Assembly: GCF_003287955.1 (NCBI RefSeq)
Contig: NZ_QMKP01000014.1
Coordinates: 48,785 to 112,784, forward strand
Direction: 5' to 3'
DNA: 64,000 nt
Source: Arthrobacter sp. AQ5-06
GTDB lineage: Bacteria > Actinomycetota > Actinomycetes > Actinomycetales > Micrococcaceae
Shown here: positions 15,547-24,357 of the stretch, in pieces
Position numbering within the stretch: position 1 is the stretch's first letter
How the letters are laid out: each line of letters begins with the position of its first letter
Notes under the pieces: generated by a model
Databases searched by the model: none
What the model was told of the DNA's origin: nothing
What the model saw: the letters and a program-made list of their open reading frames with translations, nothing else
Translations under genes and position numbers: made by a program

Positions 15547-17991
15547 TCAGAACCTTGACGTACTTGCAGAGTTGTTGAACGTTGTTGTGGCGAGCGGGTT
15601 CCCAGCCACATCCGATAGGCCCGACGGCGGCGTGTAGGACGGGTTTCCAACCGTAGCGCCCGAGAGAACTGTCCCGGTTTTGAGGTTTCCGAGGACGATG
15701 GTGAGCTGGGAGGCCACCGGATTCCATTGAATTGACGACTTGCTGCTACCGTTCCCGTTGAACGTTGCCGTCCCCGAGGCGATGTAGTTTCCGCCCAAAT
15801 TCACTGTCCCGATATTGAGAGAGGGACATGCAACACTGGAGACCGTCAGTTTGTCGTTGGGCCCGTTGTCCGTCAGCGTGACGGTCACGTCATCGTTGGC
15901 GTTGAGTGTCAGCAGTCCGGTGCCGGAGTTGGTCCAGGTGGCACAGAACTTGCTGGCATCCATGCGTTCCGAATAGGTGATGGCAACCGAGTCTCCGCTA
16001 TCGGCGGTACCCGCGGTTCCTCCGTTCGTCAGTGCAACTGCATTTACCGTGGGCGGTGCGACATCCTTCGTGTTTGTTGCCGTACCTGCGGCGCTGACGT
16101 TGCCGGCCGGATCTGTTGCCGTAGCCGAGTAACTGATGGCACCGGAGTTGAAGGTGCCTAGGTCGAGCCCGCCGACGGACCAAGCTCCCGAGCCATTAGT
16201 AGTCGCAGTCGGGCTGATGGAGTGGACGGAATTGGCGTCCGTGATGGTGAGAGTGACGGATGCCCCCGCGTCGGACGTGCCGCTGACGATGACGTTGCCG
16301 ACGTTGGCGGCATTGACAGAGGGAGGAGGGGTGACGCCAGGAGTGGCGGAAACCGTGTCCTTCGTGTTCGTCGTTGTTGCGATGGCGCTCGCATTGCCGG
16401 CCGCGTCGGTGGCAGTGACTTTGTAGGTGACCGTGCCCTGGTTCAGCGTGGTCAGGTTAAGGGCCGTAGCGGACCAGGCGCCAGAACCGTTGGCCGTCAC
16501 AGTTTGTGGCACAGTGTGGGCTGTCCCGGGGTCTGTGACGGTCAGGGCAACCGTTGCGCCTGGCTCGGCCGTGCCGCTGACTGGGACGTTGGCCACATTG
16601 GCGGTATTGACGAACGGTGGAACGCTGACCGTCGGCAGTCCGGGGGCGAGCGTGTCTTTGGTCTTGGTGACGGCCGCTGAAGTCCCGGTGTTGCCGGCAG
16701 CGTCGGTAGCGGTGGCTGTGTAAGCGACCGCGCCGTCGTTGAGTGCGGTCAGATTGAGCCCGGTTGTGGACCATGTACCGGTGCCGCTGGCCGTCGCAGT
16801 TTGCGACACTGTGTGGGTGGCCCCTGCGTCGGTGACGAGCAGAGTTACTGCCGCACCGGCCTCCGCCGTGCCGTTGACCGGCACGTTGGCAACGTTGGCG
16901 CCGTTGACGTACAGCGGGGCAGAGATGGATGGGGCGCCGGGGGCGAGTGTGTCCTTGATGCTGGTGACGGTCACCTTGGGTCCAGTGTTGCCGGCAGCGT
17001 CGGTGGCTTTGGCGGTGTACGTGACGGTGCCTTGGCTCAGGGAGGTCAGATTGAGGCCGGCTGCGGTCCATGCTCCAGCGCCGCTGGCTGTCACTGTCTG
17101 TGACACCGTGTGGGCCGCCCCGGCATCGGTAACCGTAAGGGTCAGCGTTGAACCGGGCTCAGCTGTGCCGTTGACGGGGACACCGGCCACGTTGGCGATG
17201 TTCACATACGTAGGCACGATGATGGAAGGCCTTCCTGGCGCCACCGTGTCGATTTTGACCGCAAGATTCTGAGAGGCGCTTGCGTTGCCCGCATTATCCG
17301 TCGCGAAATAGGACACGACGTGGGTACCGTCACCGCTCACGGTGACGGCTGCGTTGGCGGCGTTCACCGTCGTCGGGCTTCCGGAATCAACTGCGTAGGT
17401 GATCGAGGCGACGCCGGACCCGCCTGCATTGTCCTGGGCTATGAGGTTGACGATGACGGGGCTGCTGTTGTTGAAGCCGGACGCGTTGGGCGTCGGAGAA
17501 ATGGAGGCAACGGAGGCCACCGGCGGCGTGGTGTCTGTGCTGACACCGGCACTGCGTGGGCTTTCTGCACCGTTCCAGAGTGCGATGGTTGGGGTGACGG
17601 TGTAGTACCACGTTCCGCCGGGGACGTTTTGTTCCGAGCAGGTGAGGGCCGTGACCGTGCCGCCGCAGGCCCCTGTCGCTGGGATTTTGGATCCGCCCGT
17701 GGCGGCGTCGTAGCGGGCCACGGTGTAGCCGGTAACAGCGCGGCCGCCCGTCGTCGAACCCGCTGCCCAGTTCACGGAGATATCGGCTCCCGTGACTGAG
17801 ACGGATGGCTTGATTCCGGGCATGACCGCGTCACCAGCGGCGGCGGCGAAGTTGCTGCTGCTGATGGACTGCCAGAACGCGTAGGCGGCGGAACCGATGC
17901 CGGACACCAGGAGGATTCCGATGATTACCCAGGGGGCACGAGTCCTCAGCCAGCCGGCGCGGGGCATCTGGTGTCGTAGTCGAATGCTCAT
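15547..17991 (-). CDS. Exported Ig-like repeat protein with SipW-like signal region
   Basis: An 814-residue surface protein. N-terminus: basic segment, membrane helix APWVIIGILLVSGIGS, then AAYAFWQSISSS, a SipW-type signal pattern. After a fibronectin-like region come about four tandem Ig-like repeats of about 88 residues, each with ANVANVPVNGTAE, VTLxVTD, HTVSQT, GAW and ATDAAGN. The C-terminal domain resembles Ig-like domains of adhesins and ends TTFNNSASTSRF, without a sorting signal. The start ATG at 17989-17991 overlaps the previous gene's stop (ATGA), so translation is coupled. A longer frame to 18171 would overlap that gene fully. Likely a cell-surface filament or adhesin component. 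Confidence 0.85.
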   Translation of the reverse strand: MSIRLRHQMPRAGWLRTRAPWVIIGILLVSGIGSAAYAFWQSISSSNFAAAAGDAVMPGIKPSVSVTGADISVNWAAGSTTGGRAVTGYTVARYDAATGGSKIPATGACGGTVTALTCSEQNVPGGTWYYTVTPTIALWNGAESPRSAGVSTDTTPPVASVASISPTPNASGFNNSSPVIVNLIAQDNAGGSGVASITYAVDSGSPTTVNAANAAVTVSGDGTHVVSYFATDNAGNASASQNLAVKIDTVAPGRPSIIVPTYVNIANVAGVPVNGTAEPGSTLTLTVTDAGAAHTVSQTVTASGAGAWTAAGLNLTSLSQGTVTYTAKATDAAGNTGPKVTVTSIKDTLAPGAPSISAPLYVNGANVANVPVNGTAEAGAAVTLLVTDAGATHTVSQTATASGTGTWSTTGLNLTALNDGAVAYTATATDAAGNTGTSAAVTKTKDTLAPGLPTVSVPPFVNTANVANVPVSGTAEPGATVALTVTDPGTAHTVPQTVTANGSGAWSATALNLTTLNQGTVTYKVTATDAAGNASAIATTTNTKDTVSATPGVTPPPSVNAANVGNVIVSGTSDAGASVTLTITDANSVHSISPTATTNGSGAWSVGGLDLGTFNSGAISYSATATDPAGNVSAAGTATNTKDVAPPTVNAVALTNGGTAGTADSGDSVAITYSERMDASKFCATWTNSGTGLLTLNANDDVTVTLTDNGPNDKLTVSSVACPSLNIGTVNLGGNYIASGTATFNGNGSSKSSIQWNPVASQLTIVLGNLKTGTVLSGATVGNPSYTPPSGLSDVAGNPLATTTFNNSASTSRF

Positions 17992-18497
17992 TTTCGGACC
18001 GCCAACGTGACTGGAAGGTGGAAGGTTGCGCCCTGGCAGGCTGACTGCGATGTCGCGTCCATGCTCGCCGCCCCGGGAAGTGTAACCAAAGTGCTCGAAT
18101 TCGCTGCGATGGAAACCGCCGGGCTGAGTGGACCCGGGGAGCCGGCGAAGGTGACGCCCGTGGTGGTGCAAGAAGAATGTGCGTTATCGGCAGTGGCTGT
18201 GCCGTTGTTGGTGACGCTGTACACCTGGACGGAATAGGGATTGGGATTCGATACCCGCAGCACGACGTCGGCAGTCCCGCCGGGAATCAGGGTTGACGCC
18301 GGAGTGTCACCGGGAACCAGCGCGTCCACCGTGACGGTCTGCATGGTGCCGACGCCAGCGGAGCCGCCGCCGGAGCCGTCCGTGGCCCAGTACGCATACG
18401 CCGTCCCCGCACCGATTGCCAAAGACAACACGCCCGTCAGGACTGCCACTTTGACACCGCGGTCGCGGCTGGCCCTCATCCATCCCATGGAATTCAT
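17988..18497 (-). CDS. Exported protein with SipW-like signal and shared Cys-rich C-terminal domain
   Basis: A 169-residue protein with an N-terminal helix VAVLTGVLSLAIGAGT, then AYAYWATDGSGGGSAG. The mature part (IPGGTADVVLRVSNPNPYSV, CTTTGVTF, SQSACQGATFHLPV) aligns by eye with the C-terminal domains of the proteins encoded at 18499-19644 and 19735-20217: PGG..., SNPN, and a closing (N/S)Q-x2-C(K/Q)-x-AT motif. It starts 1 base after the previous stop and overlaps the next start by 4 bases, so it sits tightly inside the operon. TasA/camelysin-like fibre subunits use similar signals; homology to them is not shown. Confidence 0.82.
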   Translation of the reverse strand: MNSMGWMRASRDRGVKVAVLTGVLSLAIGAGTAYAYWATDGSGGGSAGVGTMQTVTVDALVPGDTPASTLIPGGTADVVLRVSNPNPYSVQVYSVTNNGTATADNAHSSCTTTGVTFAGSPGPLSPAVSIAANSSTLVTLPGAASMDATSQSACQGATFHLPVTLAVRK

Positions 18498-18498
18498 C

Positions 18499-19644
18499 TC
18501 AGTTACCTTGTCCTGATCCGGAGTAAACCAGTTGGAGGGTTGCGCCTTTGCAGCCGTCCTGGTTGGCGGGTGTATTGAGCATTCTGAACTGCGGCTGCTG
18601 GTTCACGGGGATGCCCAGACCGGACAGCGAGGTGCTGCCGGGCGGCACTTCCAGCGGGTACGGGCCGCTGTACTGCGTCACCGTGTAGTCGGCTGTCCCG
18701 CACTGGAGGTTCCGGGCGATGGCGTCAGCAGTCCGGGTCACGCTCTTGATGGAGACGGACAGATTGGTCACCGCCAAGGTCTTTTGGTTCGGATTGCTGA
18801 TGCCGAGATCCAGTGCGAGGGAAGTGCCCGGAGCCAGCTGGCCTGTCAGGTTTCCAGAGAGGGTGAAATTCCTGAGGGTGGAGTCGATGACCAGTTGGAC
18901 GCTGGCATAGGCATATTGGGTTTTGCCGTTGGCGTCGGGACCGGAGCCCACCAGATACAGCGTGTAAGTGCCATTCGGAGCGTTCGAAGCTGTGGTGATC
19001 TGCAGCGTCGAGGTGTTCCCCGTGGCCGGGTTCGGCGCGAAAGCGGTGGTGGAACCTGATGGCAGGCCACCCATCACACTCAGGTTGACCGGTCCGGCGA
19101 AATTGTTGCGGGACAGCTGGATTGAATACACGCCGGTTGAACCCGGCGGCACAGTCACGGACGCTGGGGTCGCGGTCATCGAGAATGAACTGGAAAGGGG
19201 GTAATTGACGGTCAGCGAGGCCGATACGGTGCCGCTGACTTTGCCGCTGACACCCTTGATTCCAAGGCTGTAGGTCCCGGTCGGGGTTGACTGGGCGGTG
19301 GACACAGTCATCGTTGCCGTGGCGGTACTCCCCGCACTCAACGTTATCGACGACGGCGAGAAGGCGGCCGAGGCTCCGGCCGGCAGGCCGCTCACACTCA
19401 GTGCCACGGCACCTGAAAAACCGCCGGTTGACGTAGCGGTCACTACGTAGCTGCCGGTCTTGGCTCGCTCGATTGACTGGCTTGCCGGCGATACCTGCAG
19501 GGTGATGCCAGGCTTGACGCTCTGACTGGCGGCGAACAGTGCACCGGCCGGTACCAGCATGACCAGCAGTCCGATCAGCAGCAGCTTAACGGCGGTCCTG
19601 GCCGAGCGAGCTGACGGCGGGAAGGACCTTCGTTGCTTCTGCAT
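18499..19644 (-). CDS. Secreted two-Ig-domain protein with shared Cys-rich C-terminal domain
   Basis: A 381-residue protein. Conventional signal peptide (VKLLLIGLLVMLVPAGALFA), two Ig-like domains of about 95 residues (VALSVSGLPAGASAAFSP and VNLSVMGGLPSGSTTAFAPN are equivalent positions), then the operon-specific C-terminal domain with SNPNQKTLAV, LQCGTADYTV and NQDGCKGATLQLVY. Start at ATG 19642-19644 with AAGGGG upstream. It is the only one of the four whose signal is of ordinary Sec type. Likely an extracellular scaffold acting with its neighbours. Confidence 0.85.
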   Translation of the reverse strand: MQKQRRSFPPSARSARTAVKLLLIGLLVMLVPAGALFAASQSVKPGITLQVSPASQSIERAKTGSYVVTATSTGGFSGAVALSVSGLPAGASAAFSPSSITLSAGSTATATMTVSTAQSTPTGTYSLGIKGVSGKVSGTVSASLTVNYPLSSSFSMTATPASVTVPPGSTGVYSIQLSRNNFAGPVNLSVMGGLPSGSTTAFAPNPATGNTSTLQITTASNAPNGTYTLYLVGSGPDANGKTQYAYASVQLVIDSTLRNFTLSGNLTGQLAPGTSLALDLGISNPNQKTLAVTNLSVSIKSVTRTADAIARNLQCGTADYTVTQYSGPYPLEVPPGSTSLSGLGIPVNQQPQFRMLNTPANQDGCKGATLQLVYSGSGQGN

Positions 19645-19734
19645 CTCGTACCCCTTCTGAATGGGTGTGCTTCGAATAGTGGATGGCTCCGTCGTTGGGC
19701 CGGGGAACGGCACCCGGCCCAACGACGGGTGTCA

Positions 19735-20217
19735 TTAGTGGCTGGCGTACGCGAGATTGACAGTGGCGTCCTTGCAGCCGTCCTGGTTGACCCCGGCCTT
19801 GTTGTTGAACGCGATCGTCGCACCGCTCCACGAACCCTGAGCGGTACCGGCGGCCACTTGGGTGCCCACGAGCATCGTGGCGCCTGCGAGGGTGTAGTCG
19901 GACGCGTCGCAGGTCCCGACAGCACCTCCTGCCTGGGTCACGCTCGCGATGCTCGCTACCACGTCGGTAACGTAGACCGGGCTGGTGTTGCCGTTGTTGA
20001 AGTTGCCGCTCAGGGTCTGTGCTGCCCCGCCCGGCTGCAGACCGCCGACGACGCTGGTCTGCACGACCACGATCGCGGTGTTTGTGCCGGTTGCGCCGGA
20101 GCCGGTGCCGGAACCCGTGGTGGTCCAGTAGGCGTAGGCTGCACCGCCGCCGACAGCAACCAGGGCCACGGATGCTGCGATTGCGGCTACTTTGTTCTTC
20201 TTGGTCATTTTGCGCAT
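19735..20217 (-). CDS. Exported small protein with SipW-like signal, first gene of the operon
   Basis: A 160-residue protein beginning MRKMTKKNKVAAIAASVAL, then GGGAAYAYWTTTGSGTGSG, a basic n-region, hydrophobic stretch and the AYAYW motif typical of SipW-dependent signals. The mature part has the same layout as its neighbours: LQPGGAAQTLSG, VTDVVASIASVTQ, C in GTCDASDYTL and closing NQDGCKDATVNLAY. An AGGGAG site lies 7 bases upstream. As first gene with the smallest product, it is the likely major subunit; that is inference. About 670 bp without a gene lies upstream. Confidence 0.85.
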   Translation of the reverse strand: MRKMTKKNKVAAIAASVALVAVGGGAAYAYWTTTGSGTGSGATGTNTAIVVVQTSVVGGLQPGGAAQTLSGNFNNGNTSPVYVTDVVASIASVTQAGGAVGTCDASDYTLAGATMLVGTQVAAGTAQGSWSGATIAFNNKAGVNQDGCKDATVNLAYASH

Positions 20218-20889
20218 GAGAAATACTCCCTAAAAGTGGTGGACCGAAAAGCGCCCCCCTGACCGTATGAGCCCAGGTCCTGCGGCTTCCGGTCGGCGGA
20301 TCGATGGCCTAATGCTTGCGGGAAAGAATCGGGCAGACAACGCGTACCCGTACTCGACTTTGGACTCACAGAGCAGACCCCACCACTTGCTTTCCCGTGA
20401 CGAATACCCGCTTCGTTCCATTGCGTTGATTTCTCTAACGCCGTCACAAGACGTGCCAGAAACGGCCATCACCCATGAAAATCCGGCGATTTCGTGCCAC
20501 GGCGTCCCGCGAACCGTGCTGGCCGCACGGGAAGGTAAGTAGCCCCCTGATCCGTATTTGCCTGACGACTCCTGGCAAAAGAAAATCCATGACGCCCGGT
20601 AGCGGCATAGGCACGGCAAGTATCACGCTCCACTTCGTCATCGACCTGTGGTGCCGGCGGCAGGGTGACCTGTCCAGGAGCCAGAGGACCGGCGCTCTGG
20701 CTGATCGCCGTCGAGGTTCTAACTCCTTCTCTTCCAACACAAGTTGGCCCCGGGAAGTCCCGTCGGCATGCCGGAACCCTTCAGGAGGCTGGCGTTGTGT
20801 TGCCACTTGTGGGCAGAATGAAGCACACGTTGGCACTGCCGACAGGGACCCGAGACCAGCCGGCAAGGACGCCGCGGAGGGACAGGAAT
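20218..20889. other. 672-bp divergent intergenic region
   Basis: It separates the exported-protein operon (-) from the adenylate kinase-like gene (+). Frames across it lack ribosome-binding sites and protein-like composition. On the - strand it would give the operon a long leader. I looked for c-di-GMP, c-di-AMP and other common riboswitch cores and found none. On the + strand, a short hairpin with GCCAGAG arms-like symmetry lies near 20680-20705. Confidence 0.5.
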
Positions 20890-21480
20890 ATGACCAGACT
20901 GCTCATTATCGGGCCGCCGGGCTCAGGGAAAGGCACCCAGGCGGTGCAAATCGCCCGGCATTTCAGCATCCCGACGGTATCCACGGGCGAAATCTTCCGG
21001 ACCAATGTCAGCCAGGAGACGCCGCTGGGCCTGGAGGCCGCCAGCTATCTTGACGACGGTGCTTTTGTGCCGGACCATCTCACCAACGCCCTGGTCAAGG
21101 ACCGGCTCCTCGACGCCGATCTGCAGCCCGGTTTCCTGCTGGACGGGTACCCCCGGACAGCTCCCCAGGTCATGGAACTGGACAACATACTGGCTTCCCA
21201 GGGCCACCGCCTCGACGCCGTGGTGGAACTCCGCGCACCGGATTCCGAACTGGAGCAACGGATGCTGCAGCGGGCCAAGGAACAGGGCCGGATGGACGAC
21301 ACGCTCGAGGTGTTCCGGCATCGGCTGGACCTCTACCACCGCGAAACCCACGAGGTCGTGGCGGTCTACGCCGGCCGGGGCATGGTGGTTTCGGTGGACG
21401 GCAGCGGTGATCCCGGCGCCATCACCACACGTGCCATTGCCGCCGTCGACAAGTTCCTGGCCACCCGGGTGTCCCCATGA
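20890..21480 (+). CDS. Adenylate kinase-like nucleoside monophosphate kinase
   Basis: A 196-residue kinase with P-loop GPPGSGKGTQ (residues 8-17), the NMP-binding segment STGEIFRTNV, and FLLDGYPRTAPQ with its conserved Asp-Gly-Tyr/Phe-Pro-Arg. It converts AMP + ATP to ADP in the family. A short lid (no zinc-type insert) makes it a small variant, and it lies outside the secY-adk-map context, so it is probably a second paralogue rather than the housekeeping adk. Start at ATG 20890 after GACAGGAAT. Its stop overlaps the epimerase start (ATGA). Confidence 0.85.
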   Translation: MTRLLIIGPPGSGKGTQAVQIARHFSIPTVSTGEIFRTNVSQETPLGLEAASYLDDGAFVPDHLTNALVKDRLLDADLQPGFLLDGYPRTAPQVMELDNILASQGHRLDAVVELRAPDSELEQRMLQRAKEQGRMDDTLEVFRHRLDLYHRETHEVVAVYAGRGMVVSVDGSGDPGAITTRAIAAVDKFLATRVSP

Positions 21481-22349
21481 GAATTGCAGTGACCGGCGGA
21501 AGCGGAAAACTCGGACGGCACGTGGTCCGCAGGCTGACCGACGACGGCCACCAGGTGCTGAACCTGGACCGGGCCGGGGACCGGAGCCCCGGGTTGGCGA
21601 TCGTGGACCTGCGCAACTACGGCCAGGTCCTTGACGTGCTCCTGGGTCTCGACGACCGGCATGACGGCTTCGACGCGATCGTCCACCTGGCAGCCATTCC
21701 GGCACCGGGCATGAGTCCGGATGCCGCCACGTTCGAGAACAACATGCTCTCCACCTACAACGTGTTCCAGTCGGCGCGGCGGGCCGGGATCAAGAAAGTG
21801 GTCTACGCCTCCAGCGAGACGGTGCTGGGACTGCCGTTCGACGTCGACCCTCCCTACATCCCGGTGGATGAGGAATACCCGGCCCGGCCGGAAAGCACCT
21901 ACTCACTCGTGAAGCACCTTGAGGAGCAGATGGCGATCCAGCTGACGCGCTGGGATCCGGAATTGAGCATCACGGGCCTGCGGTTCTCCAACGTCATGGA
22001 CCCTGAGGACTACGAGCGGTTCCCGTCGTTCGATGACGACGCCACGCTGCGCAAGTGGAACCTTTGGGCCTACATCGACGGGCGCGACGGCGCGCAGGCT
22101 GTGGCGCGGGCGCTGGAAAACGGCCAGCCCGGATTCGAGGCTTTCATCATCGCGAACGCGGACACCGTCATGACGCGTCCCAGCGCCAGCCTTGCCGCGG
22201 AGGTGTTTCCCAACGTCACCGTGACCAAGGAGCTGGGCGAACACGAGACTATGCTGTCCATCGACAAGGCCCGGCGCCTGTTGGGCTTCGAGCCTGAACA
22301 CACGTGGCGGACCTACCACTCCAACAGGACCACGCCCACGGAAGACTGA
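21477..22349 (+). CDS. NAD-dependent epimerase/dehydratase (extended SDR)
   Basis: A 290-residue Rossmann enzyme. It has the N-terminal TGGSGKLGRHV dinucleotide motif, DLR and HLAAIPAPG, and the catalytic YxxxK as TYSLVKHLEE with the upstream Ser in YASSETV. It probably acts on a nucleotide sugar or related substrate; specificity cannot be told from sequence. It overlaps the kinase gene by 4 bases (ATGA), so the two are coupled. Confidence 0.85.
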   Translation: MRIAVTGGSGKLGRHVVRRLTDDGHQVLNLDRAGDRSPGLAIVDLRNYGQVLDVLLGLDDRHDGFDAIVHLAAIPAPGMSPDAATFENNMLSTYNVFQSARRAGIKKVVYASSETVLGLPFDVDPPYIPVDEEYPARPESTYSLVKHLEEQMAIQLTRWDPELSITGLRFSNVMDPEDYERFPSFDDDATLRKWNLWAYIDGRDGAQAVARALENGQPGFEAFIIANADTVMTRPSASLAAEVFPNVTVTKELGEHETMLSIDKARRLLGFEPEHTWRTYHSNRTTPTED

Positions 22350-22539
22350 ACCACAGAAAACTGAAACCGAAGACAGGCCACTGCGGAGGGCGTCCTCAGG
22401 ATTTCCGCAGGCGCCGAAGGGTTGGCGCAGGATCGGCTCAGTTCCCGGCAGTGGCGGGCTGCGGGCTCCTAATCTGGTGATGGGCGGCGATTTTCTGCGG
22501 CCAGTAACAAGCCCAGACCACGATGCTAGGACCCCGCCA

Positions 22540-24357
22540 ATGCGCACCCTTCGTTTTGTGCTGCCCGCCGCCGCAATGCTGATGTCTGCGGTGGCGCTGT
22601 CCGCTTCAGCCCTGCCGGCCGCGGCCGTTGCACCGGCCGGCAACGACGCAAGCGTCCGCTATCTGGTCCGCTACGCCGCGGAAACTGACGTCCCGGCCGA
22701 GGCTGCGCGCCTCAAGTCCCAAGGCATCGGCGTCGGCCGCTCGTTCACGCACGCCCTGCGCGGCGCCGTGGTCACTGCGACGCCGGCGCAAGCCGCGGCA
22801 TTGTCCCGCTCGTCCAACGTCACATCGGTGGAAGTGGATGCGCCCATCACCGTTTCCGCGACGCAGCAGCCCGCGCCGTGGGGCTTGGACCGGGTGGACC
22901 AGCGGGCCCTGCCGCTCTCCGGTTCCTACACCTGGAGTGCCGCTGGCTCCGGAGTGAGCGCGTATGTGGTGGACACCGGCGTGCTCGCCGCCCATTCCGA
23001 GTTTGCCGGCCGGGTGACGGCAGGCTGGACGGCCGTAGCCGATGGCCGCGGCTCCGGCGACTGCAACGGGCACGGCACGCACGTGGCCGGAACGGTGGCC
23101 GGGACAACCTACGGCGTGGCAAAGGCTGCGACGATTGTCCCCGTCCGGGTCCTGGACTGCACCGGCTCCGGGTTCAACTCCGACGTGGTGGCAGGCCTGG
23201 ACTGGATCGCCGCCAACCACCCCGCTGGAGCCCCCGCCGTGGTCAACCTGAGCCTGGGTGGAGCGGCCAGCGCGGCCGTGGATGCCGCGCTCCAGGGTGT
23301 CATCAACGACGGCGTCACCGCAGTGGTTGCCGCCGGCAACTCTGCCGCAGATGCCTGCGGCAGTTCCCCGGCGCGGCTCCCGGCAGCGGTCACGGTGGCA
23401 GCCAGCGATTCCGCCGACCGCCAGGCTTCCTTCTCCAACTTCGGTTCCTGCGTGGATCTGTATGCACCCGGCGTCGGCATTGTCTCCGCGTCGTACACCT
23501 CAACCACCGCAACCGCCTCCATGTCCGGCACGTCAATGGCCACGCCCCACACGGCAGGCGCCGCGGCGGTGCTGCTTTCCCAGAACCCGGCGCTTACGCC
23601 GGCCCAGGTCGCTTCGGCTTTGACCTCCAACGCGACCGCCGGAGCCATCACGGGCACCGCGGCCGGCACGCCGAACCGGCTGCTGTACGCCGCTGCCGCG
23701 GCGCCCGCGCCGGCCCCGGCACCCACTGTTACGGACAAGTCACCCGCATCTCAGTCGACGGCGGTGCAAGTGGCCAACAACGTGACGGCCACGTTCAGCA
23801 AGGCCGTTCAGGGCGTTGGCACCGGAACATTTGTGCTCCGGAACGCCGCCGGCACCGCCATCCCCGCAACGGTCAGCTACAACGCCACAACCAAGACTGC
23901 CACCCTCGATCCGTCCTCCAACCTGGCCGCGGATGGCACCTTCACCGCGACGCTGGTGGGCGGGGCCTCGGCCATTCGCGACACCGAGGGCACGCCGCTG
24001 GCCAGCACGAGCTGGACCTTCACCACCGGCCCGGCGCCCACGGTCACGGGTTTCACGCCCGGCAGCAACGCTCTCCTGGTGCGGCGGAGCAACAACATCT
24101 CGGTGACCTTCAGTGAGCCGGTCCAGGGCGTCAGCACGGCCACGTTCACGGTGAAAAACGCCGCCACCGGGGCAGTGGTTGCCGCCGCCGTCTTCCGCAA
24201 CGGCACCACCAACCAGTGGATCCTGAACCCCGCGAACGCCCTGTCGGCCAAGACCAAATACACGGTGACCGTCACCGGCGGCGCGACGTCCGTCCGCGAC
24301 CTCGCGGGCAATCAGCTGGCCAGCAGGACGTGGCAGTTCACCACGGGTTCGTTCTAG
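22540..24357 (+). CDS. Secreted subtilisin-like serine protease (S8) with two Ig-like domains
   Basis: A 605-residue exoprotease. Signal peptide (LRFVLPAAAMLMSAVALSAS), an I9-type inhibitor propeptide (RYLVRYAAETDV ... VEVDAPI), then a proteinase K/aqualysin-like catalytic domain with Asp in YVVDTGV, His in NGHGTHVAG and Ser in GTSMATPH. Two C-terminal Big_5-type Ig domains follow (VANNVTATFSKAVQGV and RSNNISVTFSEPVQGV are equivalent). Start ATG 22540 is the first before the signal peptide. Its stop overlaps the convergent FadR-type gene by 4 bases, and its likely terminator hairpin lies inside that gene's coding region. Confidence 0.93.
   Translation: MRTLRFVLPAAAMLMSAVALSASALPAAAVAPAGNDASVRYLVRYAAETDVPAEAARLKSQGIGVGRSFTHALRGAVVTATPAQAAALSRSSNVTSVEVDAPITVSATQQPAPWGLDRVDQRALPLSGSYTWSAAGSGVSAYVVDTGVLAAHSEFAGRVTAGWTAVADGRGSGDCNGHGTHVAGTVAGTTYGVAKAATIVPVRVLDCTGSGFNSDVVAGLDWIAANHPAGAPAVVNLSLGGAASAAVDAALQGVINDGVTAVVAAGNSAADACGSSPARLPAAVTVAASDSADRQASFSNFGSCVDLYAPGVGIVSASYTSTTATASMSGTSMATPHTAGAAAVLLSQNPALTPAQVASALTSNATAGAITGTAAGTPNRLLYAAAAAPAPAPAPTVTDKSPASQSTAVQVANNVTATFSKAVQGVGTGTFVLRNAAGTAIPATVSYNATTKTATLDPSSNLAADGTFTATLVGGASAIRDTEGTPLASTSWTFTTGPAPTVTGFTPGSNALLVRRSNNISVTFSEPVQGVSTATFTVKNAATGAVVAAAVFRNGTTNQWILNPANALSAKTKYTVTVTGGATSVRDLAGNQLASRTWQFTTGSF

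Noticed and set aside
15790..17250. Possible CRISPR-like array in the Ig-repeat gene
   Set aside because: Repeat units are about 260 bp, coding and diverged, and correspond to protein Ig domains. There are no short identical repeats with unique spacers.
20218..20889. Riboswitch in the long leader of the exported-protein operon
   Set aside because: No conserved core of c-di-GMP-I, c-di-AMP, cobalamin or other familiar class could be found by eye. A covariance-model scan would be decisive.
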